From assembly GCA_020248915.1 (NCBI GenBank), contig JADCGP010000027.1, forward strand, positions 44,869-108,868: DNA of 64,000 bases. The letters run 5' to 3'. The position numbers and the translations under genes were made by a program. This document shows, piece after piece, positions 9,142 through 19,483 of this stretch (position 1 is its first letter; each line of letters begins with the position of its first letter). The notes under the pieces were generated by a model. That model saw only the letters and a list, made by a program, of their open reading frames with translations, was not told the DNA's origin and ran no database searches. The DNA is from Rubrivivax sp. Its GTDB lineage: Bacteria > Pseudomonadota > Gammaproteobacteria > Burkholderiales > Burkholderiaceae_C.

Positions 9142-9965
9142 CAGACGATGCGCTCGCCGGGGTGCGTGATCTTGCGCATGCGCTCGTAGCGGTCGCTGGC
9201 CACGATCAGCGGGTGCTCGGCGTCGCCGCCGTCCCAGCGCGGGTCGTCGATGCTCTCGAACACCTCACGCAGCCGCTGGCCCCAGGTGTTGCGGATCATG
9301 CGGAAGTACGGGTTGTGCTCGTCGATGCACACGAACTCGTCGCTGGCGAACGCGCCCTCGCGGTAGACCAGCAGGTCGAGCGGCAGGCCCACCGTCAGGT
9401 TGGACTTCAGCGAGCTGTCCATCGACACCAGCGCGCACTTGGCCGCCTCGTCCAGCGGCGTGCCCGGCGTCAGCACGCGGTCGAGGATCGGCTTGCCGTA
9501 CTTGCTCTCGCCGATCTGGAAGAAGCAGGTCTCGCGCGTGGCCTCGATGAAGTTGCCGGCCGCGTACACCAGGAACAGGCGCATCGCCTCACCCTTGATC
9601 TGGCCGCCGAAGATCATGCTGGCGTTGAAATCGACGCCGCTCTCGCGCAGCGACGGGCCGTCCTGCTGGTAGACGCGCCGCACCGCCGCGCCCAGCACGC
9701 GCGCGGCGTCGAACATGCTGGTGGCGTTCCAGATCGTCACCGGCTCGTGGCCCGGCCCCTCGATCTTCTCGACCTGCAGGATCTCGCGCACGCTCTGGCT
9801 GATGCCCAGGTTGCCCGCCGACAGCATCGCCATGAAGCGGTCACCCTTCTTCTCGTAGATCATCATCTTGCGGAAGGTGCTGATCTGGTCCAGGCCCGCG
9901 TTGGTGCGCGAGTCGCTGAGGAACACGAGGCCGGCGGCGAGCTTGATGCCGACGCAGTAGGTCAT
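9141..9965 (-). CDS. Anbu-type proteasome-like peptidase
   Basis: This 274-residue Ntn-hydrolase resembles proteasome beta subunits of the Anbu branch. The protein starts MTYCVGI, so removal of Met exposes Thr1, the expected nucleophile. LSDSRTNAG places Asp at mature position 17 and STFRKM places Lys at position 32, matching the proteasome triad. The following text ([17 protein letters not shown], then [21 protein letters not shown]) is typical of the family. Anbu genes are often linked to an alpha-E protein, an ATP-grasp protein and a transglutaminase-like protein; none is here. Instead its ATG overlaps the mutS stop (ATGA) and its stop overlaps the hydrolase start. Native substrates of Anbu are not established. 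Confidence 0.88.
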   Translation of the reverse strand: MTYCVGIKLAAGLVFLSDSRTNAGLDQISTFRKMMIYEKKGDRFMAMLSAGNLGISQSVREILQVEKIEGPGHEPVTIWNATSMFDAARVLGAAVRRVYQQDGPSLRESGVDFNASMIFGGQIKGEAMRLFLVYAAGNFIEATRETCFFQIGESKYGKPILDRVLTPGTPLDEAAKCALVSMDSSLKSNLTVGLPLDLLVYREGAFASDEFVCIDEHNPYFRMIRNTWGQRLREVFESIDDPRWDGGDAEHPLIVASDRYERMRKITHPGERIV

Positions 9966-12565
9966 GGTGCGGGATCTTTCTGCAGTTGCTTCAGGCGGTA
10001 CAGCGCGTCGAGCGCCTCGCGCGGCGACAGCCTATCAGGGTCGATCGCGGCCAGCGCCCGCTCCAGCGGCCCGGGCTCGGGCGGCGCGGCCGCCGGCGGC
10101 TGTGCGAACAGGTCCACCTGCGCCCGGCCCTCGGCGGCCTGGGCCTCCAGCGCCTCGAGCGTGGCGCGCGCCTGGCGCAGCAGCGCGGGCGGCATGCCGG
10201 CCAGCCGGGCCACCTGCACGCCGTAGCTGCGGCTGGCCGGGCCGGGCTCGATCTGGTGCAGGAAGACCACGCCGTGGCCGCTCTCCACCGCGCCCACGTG
10301 CACGTTCAGCGCGCGGTCGTGCGTGGCCGGGAAGGCCGTCAGCTCGAAGTAGTGCGTCGCGAACAGCGTGAAGCAGCGGTTGCGGTCGTGCAGGTGCTGC
10401 GCGATGGCGCCGGCCAGCGCCAGCCCGTCGAAGGTGCTGGTGCCGCGGCCGATCTCGTCCATCAGCACCAGGCTGTGCTCGGTGGCGCCGTGCACGATGG
10501 CCGCGGCCTCGGTCATCTCGAGCATGAAGGTGCTCTGCGCGTTGGCGAGGTCGTCGGCGGCGCCGATGCGGGTGTGGATGGCGTCGATCGGCCCCAGCCG
10601 GCACGACTGCGCCGGGACGTACGAGCCCATCGAGGCCAGCAGCACGATCAGCGCCACCTGCCGCATGAAGGTGCTCTTGCCCCCCATGTTGGGGCCGGTG
10701 ACGACGAGCATCCGCGTCTTCGCGTCGAGCCGGCAGTGGTTGGCGACGAAGGGCCCGGAGCCGGTCTCGGCGAGGCGCTGCTCCACCACCGGGTGGCGCC
10801 CGGCCTCGATGTCGATGCAGGGGTAGGGCACGAACGCGGGCGCGCACCAGCCGTGCGCGGCGGCGCGCTCGGCCAGTGCCGCCAGCGCGTCCAGGCCGGC
10901 CAGCGAGCGGGCGAGCGCGCCGAGCGTGCCCAGGTGCGGCTGCAGCGCGTCGAGCAGCTGCTCGTAGAGCCACTTCTCGCGCGCCAGCGCGCGCTCCTGC
11001 GCCGACAGCGCCTTGTCCTCGAAGGCCTTCAGCTCCGGCGTGACGAAGCGCTCGGCGTTCTTCATCGTCTGCCGGCGCTGGTAGTCGGCCGGCACCTTGC
11101 CGAGGTGCGAGCCGGTGACCTCGATGTAGAAGCCGTGCACCTTGTTGAACTGCACGCGCAGGTTGGGGATGCCGGTGCGGGCGCGCTCGCGGGCCTCGAG
11201 GTCGAGCAGGAAGGCGTCGCAGTTGAGGGCGATGCCGCGCAGCTCGTCTAGCTCGGCGTCGTGGCCGGCGGCGATGACGCCGCCGTCGCGCACCAGGGCC
11301 GCGGGTTCCTCGGCCACGGCGGCCAGCGTCGCGGCCAGCGCGCCGCCCGGGTGCAGCGCCTCGTGCAGCCGTGCCAGCAGCGGCGCGGTGCGCGGCACCG
11401 CGGCCGCCAGCGCGGGCAGCAGCGCGAGCGTGGCGCGCAGCCCGGCGAGCTCGCGCGGGCGCACCTGGCGCAGCGCCGTGCGCGCGGTGATGCGCTCGAC
11501 GTCGGCCACGCCGCGCAGCGCGTCGCGCAGCGGCTGGAAGGCGCCCGCCAGCAGCTCGCCGACGGCGGCGTGGCGTTCGGCGGCCTTCGTGCGCGCGCGC
11601 TCGGGGTGCGTGAGCCAGTGCCGCAGCAGCCGGCTGCCCATGCCGGTGCGGCAGGTGTCCAGCAGCGACAGCAGCGTCGGCGCCGGCTCGCCGCGCAGCG
11701 TCTGCGTCAGCTCGAGGTTGCGGTGCGTGGCCGGCGGCAGGTCGATCAGCTCGCCCGCGCGCTCCACCGCGAGCGAGTGCACGTGCGCCAGCGCTCCGCC
11801 CTGGGTGTGCTCGGCGAAGGCCAGCAGCGCGGCGGCGGCGGCGTGCGCCGCGCGCAGGTCCTGCGCCTGGAAGCCGGCGAGCGTGGCCACGCCGAGCTGT
11901 GCGCGCAGCTTGCGCTCGCCGAGCGCCGCGTCGAACTGCCACGCCGGCCGCGGCGTGCGGGCGGCGCGCGCCTGGGCCAGCACGTCGGGCAGCGCGCTGC
12001 CGCCGTCGAACAGGATCTCGGCGGGCTCGAGCCGGGCCAGCCAGCCGGGCAGATCGCGCTCGCCGCACTCGCTCAGGCCGAGCGTGCCGCCGGCCAGCGA
12101 CAGCCAGGCGAGGCCCCAGGTGGCGCGCTCGCGGTGCACCGCCAGCAGCAGGGTGTCGGCGCGCTCGGCCAGCAGTTCGGTGTCGGTTACGGTGCCGGGC
12201 GTGACGACGCGCACCACCTTACGCTCGACCGGCCCCTTGGCCGTGGCCACGTCGCCCACCTGCTCGGCGATGGCCACCGCCTCGCCGAGCCGGATCAGCC
12301 GCGCGAGGTAGCTCTCGACCGAGTGCACCGGGACGCCGGCCATCACCACCGGCTCGCCCGCGCTCTGGCCGCGCGTGGTGAGCGTGATGTCCAGCAGGCG
12401 GTTGGCCTTGCGGGCGTCGTCGTGGAACAGCTCGTAGAAGTCGCCCATCCGGTAGAACACGAGCGTGTCCGGGTGCTCGGCCTTGATGCGCAGGTACTGC
12501 TGCATCATCGGCGTGTGGGCGGACAGGTCGCCGGGCGGCAGCGCGGCTTGGCTCGGGGCGGTCAT
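9962..12565 (-). CDS. mutS: DNA mismatch repair protein MutS
   Basis: MutS recognises mismatches and starts repair with MutL. The product is 867 residues, close to E. coli's 853. The mismatch-binding Phe-Tyr-Glu motif is in GDFYELF (41-47); the ATPase domain has Walker [10 protein letters not shown] (624-632), Walker [11 protein letters not shown] (DE about 703-704) and FATHYFELT. The C-terminus keeps the [20 protein letters not shown] tetramerisation-type segment. The ATG is preceded by a short leader and the gene is first in its transcription unit, followed by the overlapping Anbu and hydrolase genes. A 247-base GC-rich gap separates it from the PEP-CTERM gene. Confidence 0.98.
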   Translation of the reverse strand: MTAPSQAALPPGDLSAHTPMMQQYLRIKAEHPDTLVFYRMGDFYELFHDDARKANRLLDITLTTRGQSAGEPVVMAGVPVHSVESYLARLIRLGEAVAIAEQVGDVATAKGPVERKVVRVVTPGTVTDTELLAERADTLLLAVHRERATWGLAWLSLAGGTLGLSECGERDLPGWLARLEPAEILFDGGSALPDVLAQARAARTPRPAWQFDAALGERKLRAQLGVATLAGFQAQDLRAAHAAAAALLAFAEHTQGGALAHVHSLAVERAGELIDLPPATHRNLELTQTLRGEPAPTLLSLLDTCRTGMGSRLLRHWLTHPERARTKAAERHAAVGELLAGAFQPLRDALRGVADVERITARTALRQVRPRELAGLRATLALLPALAAAVPRTAPLLARLHEALHPGGALAATLAAVAEEPAALVRDGGVIAAGHDAELDELRGIALNCDAFLLDLEARERARTGIPNLRVQFNKVHGFYIEVTGSHLGKVPADYQRRQTMKNAERFVTPELKAFEDKALSAQERALAREKWLYEQLLDALQPHLGTLGALARSLAGLDALAALAERAAAHGWCAPAFVPYPCIDIEAGRHPVVEQRLAETGSGPFVANHCRLDAKTRMLVVTGPNMGGKSTFMRQVALIVLLASMGSYVPAQSCRLGPIDAIHTRIGAADDLANAQSTFMLEMTEAAAIVHGATEHSLVLMDEIGRGTSTFDGLALAGAIAQHLHDRNRCFTLFATHYFELTAFPATHDRALNVHVGAVESGHGVVFLHQIEPGPASRSYGVQVARLAGMPPALLRQARATLEALEAQAAEGRAQVDLFAQPPAAAPPEPGPLERALAAIDPDRLSPREALDALYRLKQLQKDPAP

Positions 12566-12656
12566 GTCGGCCGTGATGGTAGGTCACGGCCATGCCGCGG
12601 GCGCCGGGCGGCGACGCGCTCCACGGAAGGCGGGGCGCCTCGTCGCGTTGCCACCG

Positions 12657-12683
12657 CCACGGGCCTCGACCCGAGGCCCGTGG
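12657..12683. repeat. Inverted repeat (11-bp stem, 5-base loop) between mutS and the PEP-CTERM gene
   Basis: CCACGGGCCTC and GAGGCCCGTGG are perfect complements separated by five bases. The hairpin lies downstream of the minus-strand PEP-CTERM gene and upstream of mutS. No T-run follows on the minus strand, so intrinsic termination is doubtful. A second GC-only hairpin follows at about 12711-12740. The rest of the 247-base gap shows nothing recognisable. Confidence 0.45.
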
Positions 12684-12812
12684 GCGCGCTGCGCCAGCGG
12701 TGCCCAGGACGAGACGCGCGCGCCGGAAACGCGCGCGCCGCGGGGGTGCCGCGGCGTGCGAGGGGCCAGGGCGCGAGGCCCGGCCGGATGCGTCGGGGGA
12801 CGTGCCCCGGAT

Positions 12813-13499
12813 TCAGCGACGGGCGGCCGAGCGCCGGCCCGCCAGGCCTGCGCCGAGCAGCGCGAGGCCGACCAGGGCGAGCGACGCTGGCTCGGGGACC
12901 TTGTTCGAGAACTGGGCGTTCGCCAGCCGCATGCCGTCGGTGATGCCGTTGCCCTGCACCCAGAAGTACATGCTGTTCACCCCAGCCTGGAATCCCGAGA
13001 CGGTGACGGTGGGGCTAAGGTTGTAAGTGAAGCCTGGGGCGGGGGTCCCGGGCCAGATGGTCGGCTTGAGGTCCGCCTGCGCGAGGCTGTTCAGCGACCA
13101 CTTCGGCGCCCAGCTGCCGCGGGCGGCTACCCCCTGGCCGGAGTCATCTGCCGCCCAGTTGAAGGTCAGTTCCAGCGCTGCGGCCTCCGTCGCCGTCAGT
13201 GTGAACTCCTGACGAAACACGAAGTGCACCCACTGTCCGGTACCGGTGCCGTTGCTGCACGAGGCGATGTTGCCGATCCATCCCTGGCCTGCCGTGAACG
13301 GCGGCGTGTTGCAGAGCACCGCAGCCTGGAACTTACTGGTATCGAATTCGCTGAAGGCGCCGTCGATGTTCGTCGGCGGGTTGGTCGACACCTGCCACTT
13401 CGAAACGTCGAGAGTGTTGGCGAACATCGGCGCCGCCGACGCCGACGCCGCGGCGGTGGTCAGTGCCGCGATGCCGAGTGCGCGAACGAAGAGCTTCAT
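12813..13499 (-). CDS. PEP-CTERM sorting domain-containing exported protein
   Basis: This 228-residue secreted protein has a Sec signal peptide (MKLF, hydrophobic to about residue 20, Ala-x-Ala cleavage near 22-23), a mature domain of unknown fold rich in Trp, Asn and Thr, and a C-terminal PEP-CTERM signal: VPEP, about 16 hydrophobic residues, then GRR and a basic tail. Such signals are recognised by exosortase for processing and surface attachment in exopolysaccharide-producing bacteria. The start at MKLF is preferred to an ATG 18 codons upstream because a good GGTGAGG site precedes it and it begins the signal peptide. No exosortase gene is in the window, so this is an orphan target of a system encoded elsewhere. 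Confidence 0.9.
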   Translation of the reverse strand: MKLFVRALGIAALTTAAASASAAPMFANTLDVSKWQVSTNPPTNIDGAFSEFDTSKFQAAVLCNTPPFTAGQGWIGNIASCSNGTGTGQWVHFVFRQEFTLTATEAAALELTFNWAADDSGQGVAARGSWAPKWSLNSLAQADLKPTIWPGTPAPGFTYNLSPTVTVSGFQAGVNSMYFWVQGNGITDGMRLANAQFSNKVPEPASLALVGLALLGAGLAGRRSAARR

Positions 13500-13847
13500 C
13501 AGTACCTCACCCTTGAGTTGGTTGCCATAAGTTTCGTGCCGAAAAGTTAGCACATTGCGGGCCTGACAAGGAAATACGTTATACGAAAAGCACTTGTCTT
13601 CTGTCCCCGGCGTTTGCGGGGGAGCCCATGTGTAAACAAATCCGACATGTTGCGGCGCGCAGCGCGGTGCGGCTGGGTACCGCCGCGGGCAGTGTCGCGG
13701 CGGGCTCTGCGGGCCTCAGGGTGGCTGACCGGGATGGCCGGCGCGACCTCGCGCCGCGGCCATCTCCAGCGGCCCGTGGAGCCGCCCGGGACGGCGCACG
13801 GTTGTGCCGCCGCTTCGGTCGGGAGGGCGACGAAGCTGCGGCGCCGT
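13500..13847. other. 348-base gene-free stretch upstream of the PEP-CTERM gene
   Basis: The part next to the PEP-CTERM gene is unusually A/T-rich for this genome and must hold its promoter; on the minus strand TTGTCA near 13563-13568 could be a -35 element, but no convincing -10 at proper spacing was found. A short repeat of ATACG (about 13574-13584) and a weak stem with arms CCCCG/CGGGG near 13605-13621 are also present. The half nearest suhB is GC-rich and shows no gene or signal. Confidence 0.4.
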
Positions 13848-14855
13848 TCAGCCCGTTGCGCCCGGGCCGCGCGCTGCGGCGGCCCGGCGCACCCGCAGTG
13901 CCTTGCGTGGCGCCGCGGCGGGGGGAGCGTCCGGGCCCGGGCCGGGCTCGGTGCCGGGGGCGTTGCCGTCGGTGGCTGCGGCTGCGGCCACGAAGGCGGC
14001 CGTCGCGTCGGGCGCTGCGGCGGCCTCCGGAGCCTTGCCGGCAGGCCCGAGGGCGCGCGAGAACGGCGCCAGCAGCTGCACCAGCTGCCCGTAGATGCGC
14101 GGGTTGCCCGCCACCACCTCGCGCTGGTGCAGGAAGTCGGCCTCGCCCGTGAAGTTGCCGACCAGGCCGCCCGCCTCGGTGACGATCAGCGAGCCGGCCG
14201 CCACGTCCCACGGCGACAGCCCCGTCTCGAAGAAGCCGTCGTACCAGCCTGCCGCCACGTAGCACAGGTCGAGTGCGGCCGCGCCCGGCCGGCGCAGGCC
14301 GGCGCAGTTCTGCATGACCTCCTCGAACATCTCGAGATAGCGCTTGAAGTTGTCGCCGCGGCGGAAGGGGAATCCGGTGCCCACCAGGGCGTCGGCCAGG
14401 CGCGTGCGCCGCGACACGCGCAGCCGCCGGTCGTTGACGAACGCGCCGCGCCCGCGGCTGGCCACGAACAGGTCGTTGCGCGTCGGGTCGTAGACCACCG
14501 CCTGCTGCACGACGCCGCGGTGCGCCAGCGCGATGCTCACCGCATACACCGGAAAGCCATGCAGGAAGTTCGTCGTGCCGTCCAGCGGGTCGATGATCCA
14601 GACGAAGTCGCTGGTGCGGTTGCCGCGCTCGCGGCCGCTTTCCTCGGCCAGCACGCCGTGGTCGGGGTAGGCCTCGAGCAGCGTGTCGATGATCGCCTGT
14701 TCGGCGGCGCGGTCGACCTCGCTGACGTAGTCGTTGGGTCCCTTGGTGCCGACCTTCAGCACCTCCAGGTCGAGCGCGGCGCGGTTGATGATCGCCCCCG
14801 CCGCACGGGCCGCCTTGACGGCGATGTTGAGCATGGGGTGCAGGGATTGCGACAT
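13848..14855 (-). CDS. suhB: Inositol-1-monophosphatase (SuhB)
   Basis: This magnesium-dependent phosphatase also acts in transcription-complex assembly on rRNA operons in E. coli. Motifs are complete: EESG (71-74) for metal binding, DPLDGTTNF (89-97), and WDVAAG (216-221) with the following EAGG. The catalytic body ends near residue 268. Beyond it comes a tail of about 67 residues made almost only of Ala, Pro, Gly and Arg, making the protein 335 residues against about 267 for E. coli. It is divergent from trmJ, the usual arrangement in this order. Confidence 0.95.
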   Translation of the reverse strand: MSQSLHPMLNIAVKAARAAGAIINRAALDLEVLKVGTKGPNDYVSEVDRAAEQAIIDTLLEAYPDHGVLAEESGRERGNRTSDFVWIIDPLDGTTNFLHGFPVYAVSIALAHRGVVQQAVVYDPTRNDLFVASRGRGAFVNDRRLRVSRRTRLADALVGTGFPFRRGDNFKRYLEMFEEVMQNCAGLRRPGAAALDLCYVAAGWYDGFFETGLSPWDVAAGSLIVTEAGGLVGNFTGEADFLHQREVVAGNPRIYGQLVQLLAPFSRALGPAGKAPEAAAAPDATAAFVAAAAATDGNAPGTEPGPGPDAPPAAAPRKALRVRRAAAARGPGATG

Positions 14856-14971
14856 GGGGCGACGGGTCGGGCCACGGCAGGCGTGGCGAACGTGGCGGGC
14901 GGGACGGCGGACGATGACAACGAGCGCCGCGGCGACAATGACCGCGTGAGAAGCCTGGAATTCTACCGAGC

Positions 14972-15733
14972 GTGAGCGTCGACGAGGCCGCGGAGCCTGC
15001 CGCCGCGACGCGCTTCGTGCTCGTCGGCACCAGCCACGCCGGCAACGTCGGCGCGGCGGCGCGCGCGCTCAAGGTCATGGGCTTCGCCGACCTCGTGCTC
15101 GTGGCGCCGCGCCACGCCGGCGTGCTGCAGGAGGAGCAGGCGCGGGCGCGCGCCAGCGGCGCGCTCGACGTGCTCGAGCGCGCCCGCGTCGTCGGCACGC
15201 TGGCCGAGGCGCTCGACGGCGTCACCTGGGCCGCCGCCACCGCGATGACGCCGCGCGACTTCGGCCCGCCGGCGCTGGCGCCCCGGGCCTGCTTCGAGGC
15301 GCTCGCACCGGCCGCGCGCGCGGGCGGCGAACGGGTGGCCTTCGTCTTCGGCGCCGAGCGCACGGGCCTGACCAACGACGACGTCTACCGCTGTCACGCC
15401 TGCCTGAGCATCCCGACCGCACCCGACTACGGCTCGCTCAATCTTGCGCAGGCGGTTCAGCTGATCGCCTACGACTGGCGCCAGGCGCTCGGCGGCTTCG
15501 ACGTCGTCCCGCGCACGAGGGCGGCCGCGCCGGCCGACCTCGTGGCGGTGCAGGGCGCGCTGGCGCACTGGGAGGAGGCGCTGGTGGCGATCGGCTTCCT
15601 CGACCCCGCGGCCCCGAAGAAGCTGCGGCCGCGCCTGAACCAGCTGCTCAACCGCGCCCGCCTCACCGACGAGGAGGTGCACATCCTGCGCGGCATCGCG
15701 CGTGCGGTGACCGCCGGGCGTGCCCGGCGCTGA
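14972..15733 (+). CDS. trmJ: tRNA (cytidine/uridine-2'-O-)-methyltransferase TrmJ
   Basis: This SPOUT-class methyltransferase 2'-O-methylates residue 32 of tRNA. The 253-residue product has [20 protein letters not shown] (residues 11-30), the SAM-knot motifs [14 protein letters not shown] and [18 protein letters not shown], and a C-terminal helix region. The start is GTG; no strong ribosome binding site was seen, and no upstream in-frame start would add conserved sequence. The position between suhB and cysE is conserved in betaproteobacteria and supports the call. Confidence 0.93.
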   Translation: MSVDEAAEPAAATRFVLVGTSHAGNVGAAARALKVMGFADLVLVAPRHAGVLQEEQARARASGALDVLERARVVGTLAEALDGVTWAAATAMTPRDFGPPALAPRACFEALAPAARAGGERVAFVFGAERTGLTNDDVYRCHACLSIPTAPDYGSLNLAQAVQLIAYDWRQALGGFDVVPRTRAAAPADLVAVQGALAHWEEALVAIGFLDPAAPKKLRPRLNQLLNRARLTDEEVHILRGIARAVTAGRARR

Positions 15734-15875
15734 GCACGGCAGCCTCGGGCCCGGTGGACTCGGCAGGCCCGCAGCGCCGGGAGTCCGGCCCCTCCAGACC
15801 TCTAGACCGGGCGGCCAATGCGGGCGGGCCCGGTGCCGTGCGGGCCCGGCGCGCCCTCGGTAAACTCGACAGCCC

Positions 15876-16655
15876 ATGTTCGACCGCCTGCGTGAAGACA
15901 TCGCCTGCATCCGCGAGCGCGACCCCGCCGCGCGCTCGACCTGGGAGGTGCTCACCTGCTACCCGGGCCTGCACGCGCTGGTGCTGCACCGCTGGGCGCA
16001 CGCGTGCTGGCGGGGCGGCTTCCTGTGGCTCGGCCGCTTCATCTCCCACTTCGGGCGCTGGCTGACGGGCATCGAGATCCATCCGGGTGCCACCATCGGC
16101 CGGCGCGTGTTCATCGACCATGGCATGGGCGTCGTCATCGGCGAGACGGCCGAGATCGGCGACGAGTGCACGATCTACCAGGGCGTCACGCTCGGCGGCA
16201 CCTCGCTCGCCAAGGGCGCCAAGCGGCACCCGACGCTCGGCAAGGGCGTGATCGTCAGCGCCGGCGCCAAGGTGCTGGGCAGCTTCACGGTGGGCGACGG
16301 CGCGCGCGTGGGCAGCAACGCCGTGCTGCTGCAGGCCGTGCCCCCCGGGGCCACCGCGGTGGGCATCCCGGCGCGCGTGGTCCAAAAGAGCGCCGACGCG
16401 CAGCGCGAGGAGGTCGCCGCCAAGATGGGCTTCTCGGCCTACGGCGTGACGCAGGGCGACGACCCGGTGGCGCTGGCGATGCGGGGCCTGATCGACAACG
16501 CCGCCAGCCACGAGCATCAGATCGCGCTGCTGTGGCAGGCGATCGAGCGGCTGTCGGCCGGCGCACGCGAACTGCCGGGGGCCGACTGCGTGCCGCAGGA
16601 CGCCCGGACGCGCGAGGCCTTCGACGCCGAGGGCCTGACGCGGCTGGTCAAGTAG
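15876..16655 (+). CDS. cysE: Serine O-acetyltransferase
   Basis: CysE makes O-acetyl-L-serine from serine and acetyl-CoA, the first step of cysteine synthesis. The 259-residue protein has an N-terminal helical region and a left-handed beta-helix of hexapeptide repeats (about residues 65-175). Characteristic sequences are [39 protein letters not shown] and [20 protein letters not shown]. It is the shorter EpsC-like type without the long E. coli N-terminus. The last eight bases overlap the convergent mog gene. Confidence 0.95.
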   Translation: MFDRLREDIACIRERDPAARSTWEVLTCYPGLHALVLHRWAHACWRGGFLWLGRFISHFGRWLTGIEIHPGATIGRRVFIDHGMGVVIGETAEIGDECTIYQGVTLGGTSLAKGAKRHPTLGKGVIVSAGAKVLGSFTVGDGARVGSNAVLLQAVPPGATAVGIPARVVQKSADAQREEVAAKMGFSAYGVTQGDDPVALAMRGLIDNAASHEHQIALLWQAIERLSAGARELPGADCVPQDARTREAFDAEGLTRLVK

Positions 16656-17259
16656 CTGCGCGAGGCGGCCGCACGGCCGACTTCGGCCGGAACGCCCGGC
16701 AGACCTCGTCGTTCGTCTCGAGGTAGGGCCCGCCGATCAGGTCGATGCAGTAGGGCACCGCGGCGAAGATGCCGTGCACCGGCGGCGTGGCCGCGGGCAG
16801 GCCCTGCAGCGTCTCCGCGATCGACTTCGGCTGCCCGGGCAGGTTGACGATCAGCGCGCGGCCGCGGATCACCGCCACCTGGCGGCTCAGGATCGCGGTG
16901 GGGACGAAGGCGAGCGAGATCTGGCGCATCTGCTCGCCGAAGCCGGGCATCACCTTGTCGCCCACCGCCAGCGTCGCCTCGGGCGTCACGTCGCGCGGTG
17001 CCGGGCCCGTGCCGCCGGTGGTGAACACGAGATCGCAGCGCGCCTGGTCGACGAGCTCCACCAGCGCCGCGCTGATGCGCGCCTCCTCGTCCGGCACCAG
17101 CCGCGGCACCCACTCCACCGGATTCCTCAGCGCCCGGCCGAGCCAGTCCTGCAGTGCGGGGATGCCCTTGTCCTCGTAGACGCCGGCCGAGGCGCGGTCG
17201 CTGACGGACACGAGCCCGATGCGCACGGGGTCGAACGGGGCTGTGGAAACCGGGCTCAT
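16648..17259 (-). CDS. mog: Molybdopterin adenylyltransferase (Mog)
   Basis: This enzyme adenylylates molybdopterin before molybdenum insertion. The 203-residue product begins with the MoCF fold motif [20 protein letters not shown], followed by the substrate-binding [20 protein letters not shown] and the late [15 protein letters not shown]. Length fits Mog rather than MoeA. It precedes no other molybdenum-cofactor gene here; it follows darP on the minus strand by six bases, so the two may share a transcript. Confidence 0.93.
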   Translation of the reverse strand: MSPVSTAPFDPVRIGLVSVSDRASAGVYEDKGIPALQDWLGRALRNPVEWVPRLVPDEEARISAALVELVDQARCDLVFTTGGTGPAPRDVTPEATLAVGDKVMPGFGEQMRQISLAFVPTAILSRQVAVIRGRALIVNLPGQPKSIAETLQGLPAATPPVHGIFAAVPYCIDLIGGPYLETNDEVCRAFRPKSAVRPPRAAT

Positions 17260-17265
17260 CGGGCG

Positions 17266-17820
17266 TCAGGACGTGATCATCGGCTGCAGGAAGCGGAACA
17301 GCTCGCGGCTGCTGCGCGGCTGGCGCTGGCCGGGCGCCAGGCCAGCGGCGTCGCGCCGGGCGGCTCGGACCAGGCTGCGCAGTTGCTGCAGGTCGGTCTC
17401 GGGGTGCGCGGCCAGCCAGCGCTCGAGCGCGGCGTCGTCGGCGATCAGCTCCGCGCGCCAGCGCTCGGCCTCGTGCAGCGCGAAGGCCGCCTGCGCCGGG
17501 CCCAGCAGCGCGCCGGCCAGCGCCTCGCGCAGCGCGGCCTCGTCGGCGTCGCGCATCAGGCGGCCGACGAACTGCAGCTGGCGGCGCCGGCCCTCGTGCG
17601 TGCGCGTGCGCCGGTAGGTCTCGATGGCCTCGCGCAGGCGCTCGGGCATCTCGATGGCCGCCAGCCGCTCCGACGGCAACCGCGCGAGCTCGAGCCCGAG
17701 GTCCTGCACCTCCTGCGACGCGCGCTTCAGCGCGCTGCGGCTCGGCCGCGCGTCGGCAGCGGCGTCGCCCTCGCCGTAGTGGACGTCGAGGCCACGGTGG
17801 GGTGCGGGGCGGCTGGGCAT
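17266..17820 (-). CDS. darP: Ribosome biogenesis factor DarP (YjgA, DUF615)
   Basis: DarP/YjgA assists late assembly of the 50S subunit. The 184-residue protein has the conserved PSRSALKRASQEVQDLG near the N-terminus, and then highly charged helices with RRQLQFVGRLMRD and SRELFRFLQ. The start at MPSRP is chosen because conserved sequence begins soon after and the region further upstream is the promoter area of the divergent pmbA. The divergent darP-pmbA pair is conserved in many proteobacteria and supports both calls. Confidence 0.93.
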   Translation of the reverse strand: MPSRPAPHRGLDVHYGEGDAAADARPSRSALKRASQEVQDLGLELARLPSERLAAIEMPERLREAIETYRRTRTHEGRRRQLQFVGRLMRDADEAALREALAGALLGPAQAAFALHEAERWRAELIADDAALERWLAAHPETDLQQLRSLVRAARRDAAGLAPGQRQPRSSRELFRFLQPMITS

Positions 17821-17944
17821 CGGTGGCAGGGTTGGGACGGGGCCGCGGCGCGGCCCGAGTGCGCAAGCGCAGCCGTGGGCTGCGCGCAGGTCGCTCGTTA
17901 TGATGGGCATGATACGGGTGCATTCGCGCCCCGCACCGCCCTCC

Positions 17945-19318
17945 ATGACCGACCCCCGAGCCGCCCCCGGCTTCGCCTTTGCGCGCGAGCAGTTCCAGCA
18001 GATGGTCGATGACACGCTCGCCGAAGCGCGCCGGCTCGGTGCGAGCGACGCCGGCGTCGAGGTCAGCGAGGGCATCGGCCTGTCGGTGTCGGTGCGGATG
18101 GGCGAGCTCGAGAACGTCGAGCGCAACCGCGACAAGTCGCTGGGCGTCACCGTCTACCTCGGCCAACGGCGCGGCAACGCCAGCACGTCCGACTTCTCCC
18201 CCGCGGCCGTGCGCCAGACCGTGCAGGCGGCCTACGACATCGCCCGATTCACGGCCGAGGACCCTGCCGCGGGCCTGCCCGATGCCGACGATCTGGCCAG
18301 CGCCGGCGAAGCCGCGCGCGACCTCGACCTGTTCCACCCCTGGAACGTCGATGCCGAGGCGGCGGCCGCGATCGCGCAGCGCTGCGAGGCGGCTGCGCTG
18401 GGCACCAGCCGGCGCATCACCAACAGCGAGGGCGCGGGCGTCTCGGCGCAGCAGTCGCACTTCTGGGCCGGCAACTCGCGCGGCTTCCGCGGCGGCTATG
18501 CGGCCTCGCGCCACTACGTGTCGGTGTCGCCAATTGCCGGCCGCGGCCGGGCGATGCAGCGCGACGCCTGGTACACGAGCATGCGCGACGCCGCCGAGCT
18601 CGCCGCGCCCGAGGCGGTGGGACGCTACGCCGCCGAGCGCGCGCTGGCGCGGCTGGCCGCGCGCCGCGTGCCCACCGGCGAGGTGCCCGTGCTGTTCGAG
18701 GCGCCGGTGGCCTCGGGCCTGCTCGGCGCCTACGTCGGCGCGGTGTCGGGCGGCTCGCTGTACCGCAAGGCCAGCTTCCTGCCCGACAGCCTGGGCACCC
18801 AGTCGCTGGCCGCCCACCTCGACATCGACGAGGAGCCGCATCGCCCCAAGGGCAAGGGCAGCGCCCCCTTCGACGACGAGGGCGTGCGCACGCGGCCGCG
18901 GCGCGCGGTGGACGCCGGCGTCGTGCAGGGCTACTTCCTCAGCAGCTACTCCGCGCGCAAGCTGGGCATGCGCACGAGCGGCCACGCCGGCGGCGCGCAC
19001 AACCTGGTGCTGTCGAGCCGGCTCACGCAGCGCGGCGACGACCTGCCGGCAATGCTGCGCAAGCTCGGCCGCGGGCTGTTCGTGACCGAACTCATCGGAC
19101 AGGGCATCAACATGGTCACCGGCGACTACTCGCGCGGCGCCGCCGGCTTCTGGGTCGAGGGCGGCCGCATCGTGCACCCCGTGCACGAGGTGACGATCGC
19201 CGGCAACCTGCGGCAGATGCTGCGCGACATCGTCGCCGTGGGTGCCGATGCCTACGACCAGGGCGGCCGCACCACGGGCTCGGTGCTGGTGGCGCGCATG
19301 AAGCTGGCCGGGGCCTGA
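17945..19318 (+). CDS. pmbA: Metalloprotease PmbA/TldE
   Basis: PmbA (TldE) forms a heterodimer with TldD and processes peptides such as microcin precursors. The 457-residue protein has the family segments GVEVSEGIGLSVSVRMGELE, the central SRRITNSEGAGVSAQQSHF, and the C-terminal LFVTELIGQGINMVTGDYSRGA. The zinc HExxH lies in TldD, not here, as expected. ATG of MTDPRA is preferred over an upstream ATG that would add 15 residues lacking conservation. No tldD is in the window. Confidence 0.95.
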   Translation: MTDPRAAPGFAFAREQFQQMVDDTLAEARRLGASDAGVEVSEGIGLSVSVRMGELENVERNRDKSLGVTVYLGQRRGNASTSDFSPAAVRQTVQAAYDIARFTAEDPAAGLPDADDLASAGEAARDLDLFHPWNVDAEAAAAIAQRCEAAALGTSRRITNSEGAGVSAQQSHFWAGNSRGFRGGYAASRHYVSVSPIAGRGRAMQRDAWYTSMRDAAELAAPEAVGRYAAERALARLAARRVPTGEVPVLFEAPVASGLLGAYVGAVSGGSLYRKASFLPDSLGTQSLAAHLDIDEEPHRPKGKGSAPFDDEGVRTRPRRAVDAGVVQGYFLSSYSARKLGMRTSGHAGGAHNLVLSSRLTQRGDDLPAMLRKLGRGLFVTELIGQGINMVTGDYSRGAAGFWVEGGRIVHPVHEVTIAGNLRQMLRDIVAVGADAYDQGGRTTGSVLVARMKLAGA

Positions 19319-19395
19319 GCGGCGCTGCGCCGCGGGGCGTCGAACCACCGTGGCGGTTGCGCCACCTGTTTCGGCCGAGCGGGTAAACCCGCCCC

Positions 19396-19423
19396 TTCAG
19401 GATCGGGGGCCGGCTTCTAGAAT
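19396..19423 (+). promoter_or_regulatory. Possible sigma-70 promoter of the TRAP binding-protein gene
   Basis: TTCAGG and TAGAAT are separated by 16 bases, ending 60 bases before the dctP start codon. The -10 is good and the -35 is poor. It is the only A/T-rich element in an otherwise GC-rich 165-base gap. Confidence 0.35.
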
Positions 19424-19483
19424 TCGCCGCCTTTTGTCCAAGCGGGATGCGATCCCGTGCCCATCCCTTCCCAGGAGACCTCG

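Noticed and set aside
12657..12740. Two GC hairpins as a terminator for the PEP-CTERM gene
   Set aside because: Neither is followed by a T-run on the minus strand, so they were kept only as an inverted repeat.
16517..19348. A 943-codon minus-strand frame over cysE, mog, darP and pmbA
   Set aside because: It crosses several genes recognised in other frames and has the His/Arg/Ala composition of a GC-driven antisense frame.
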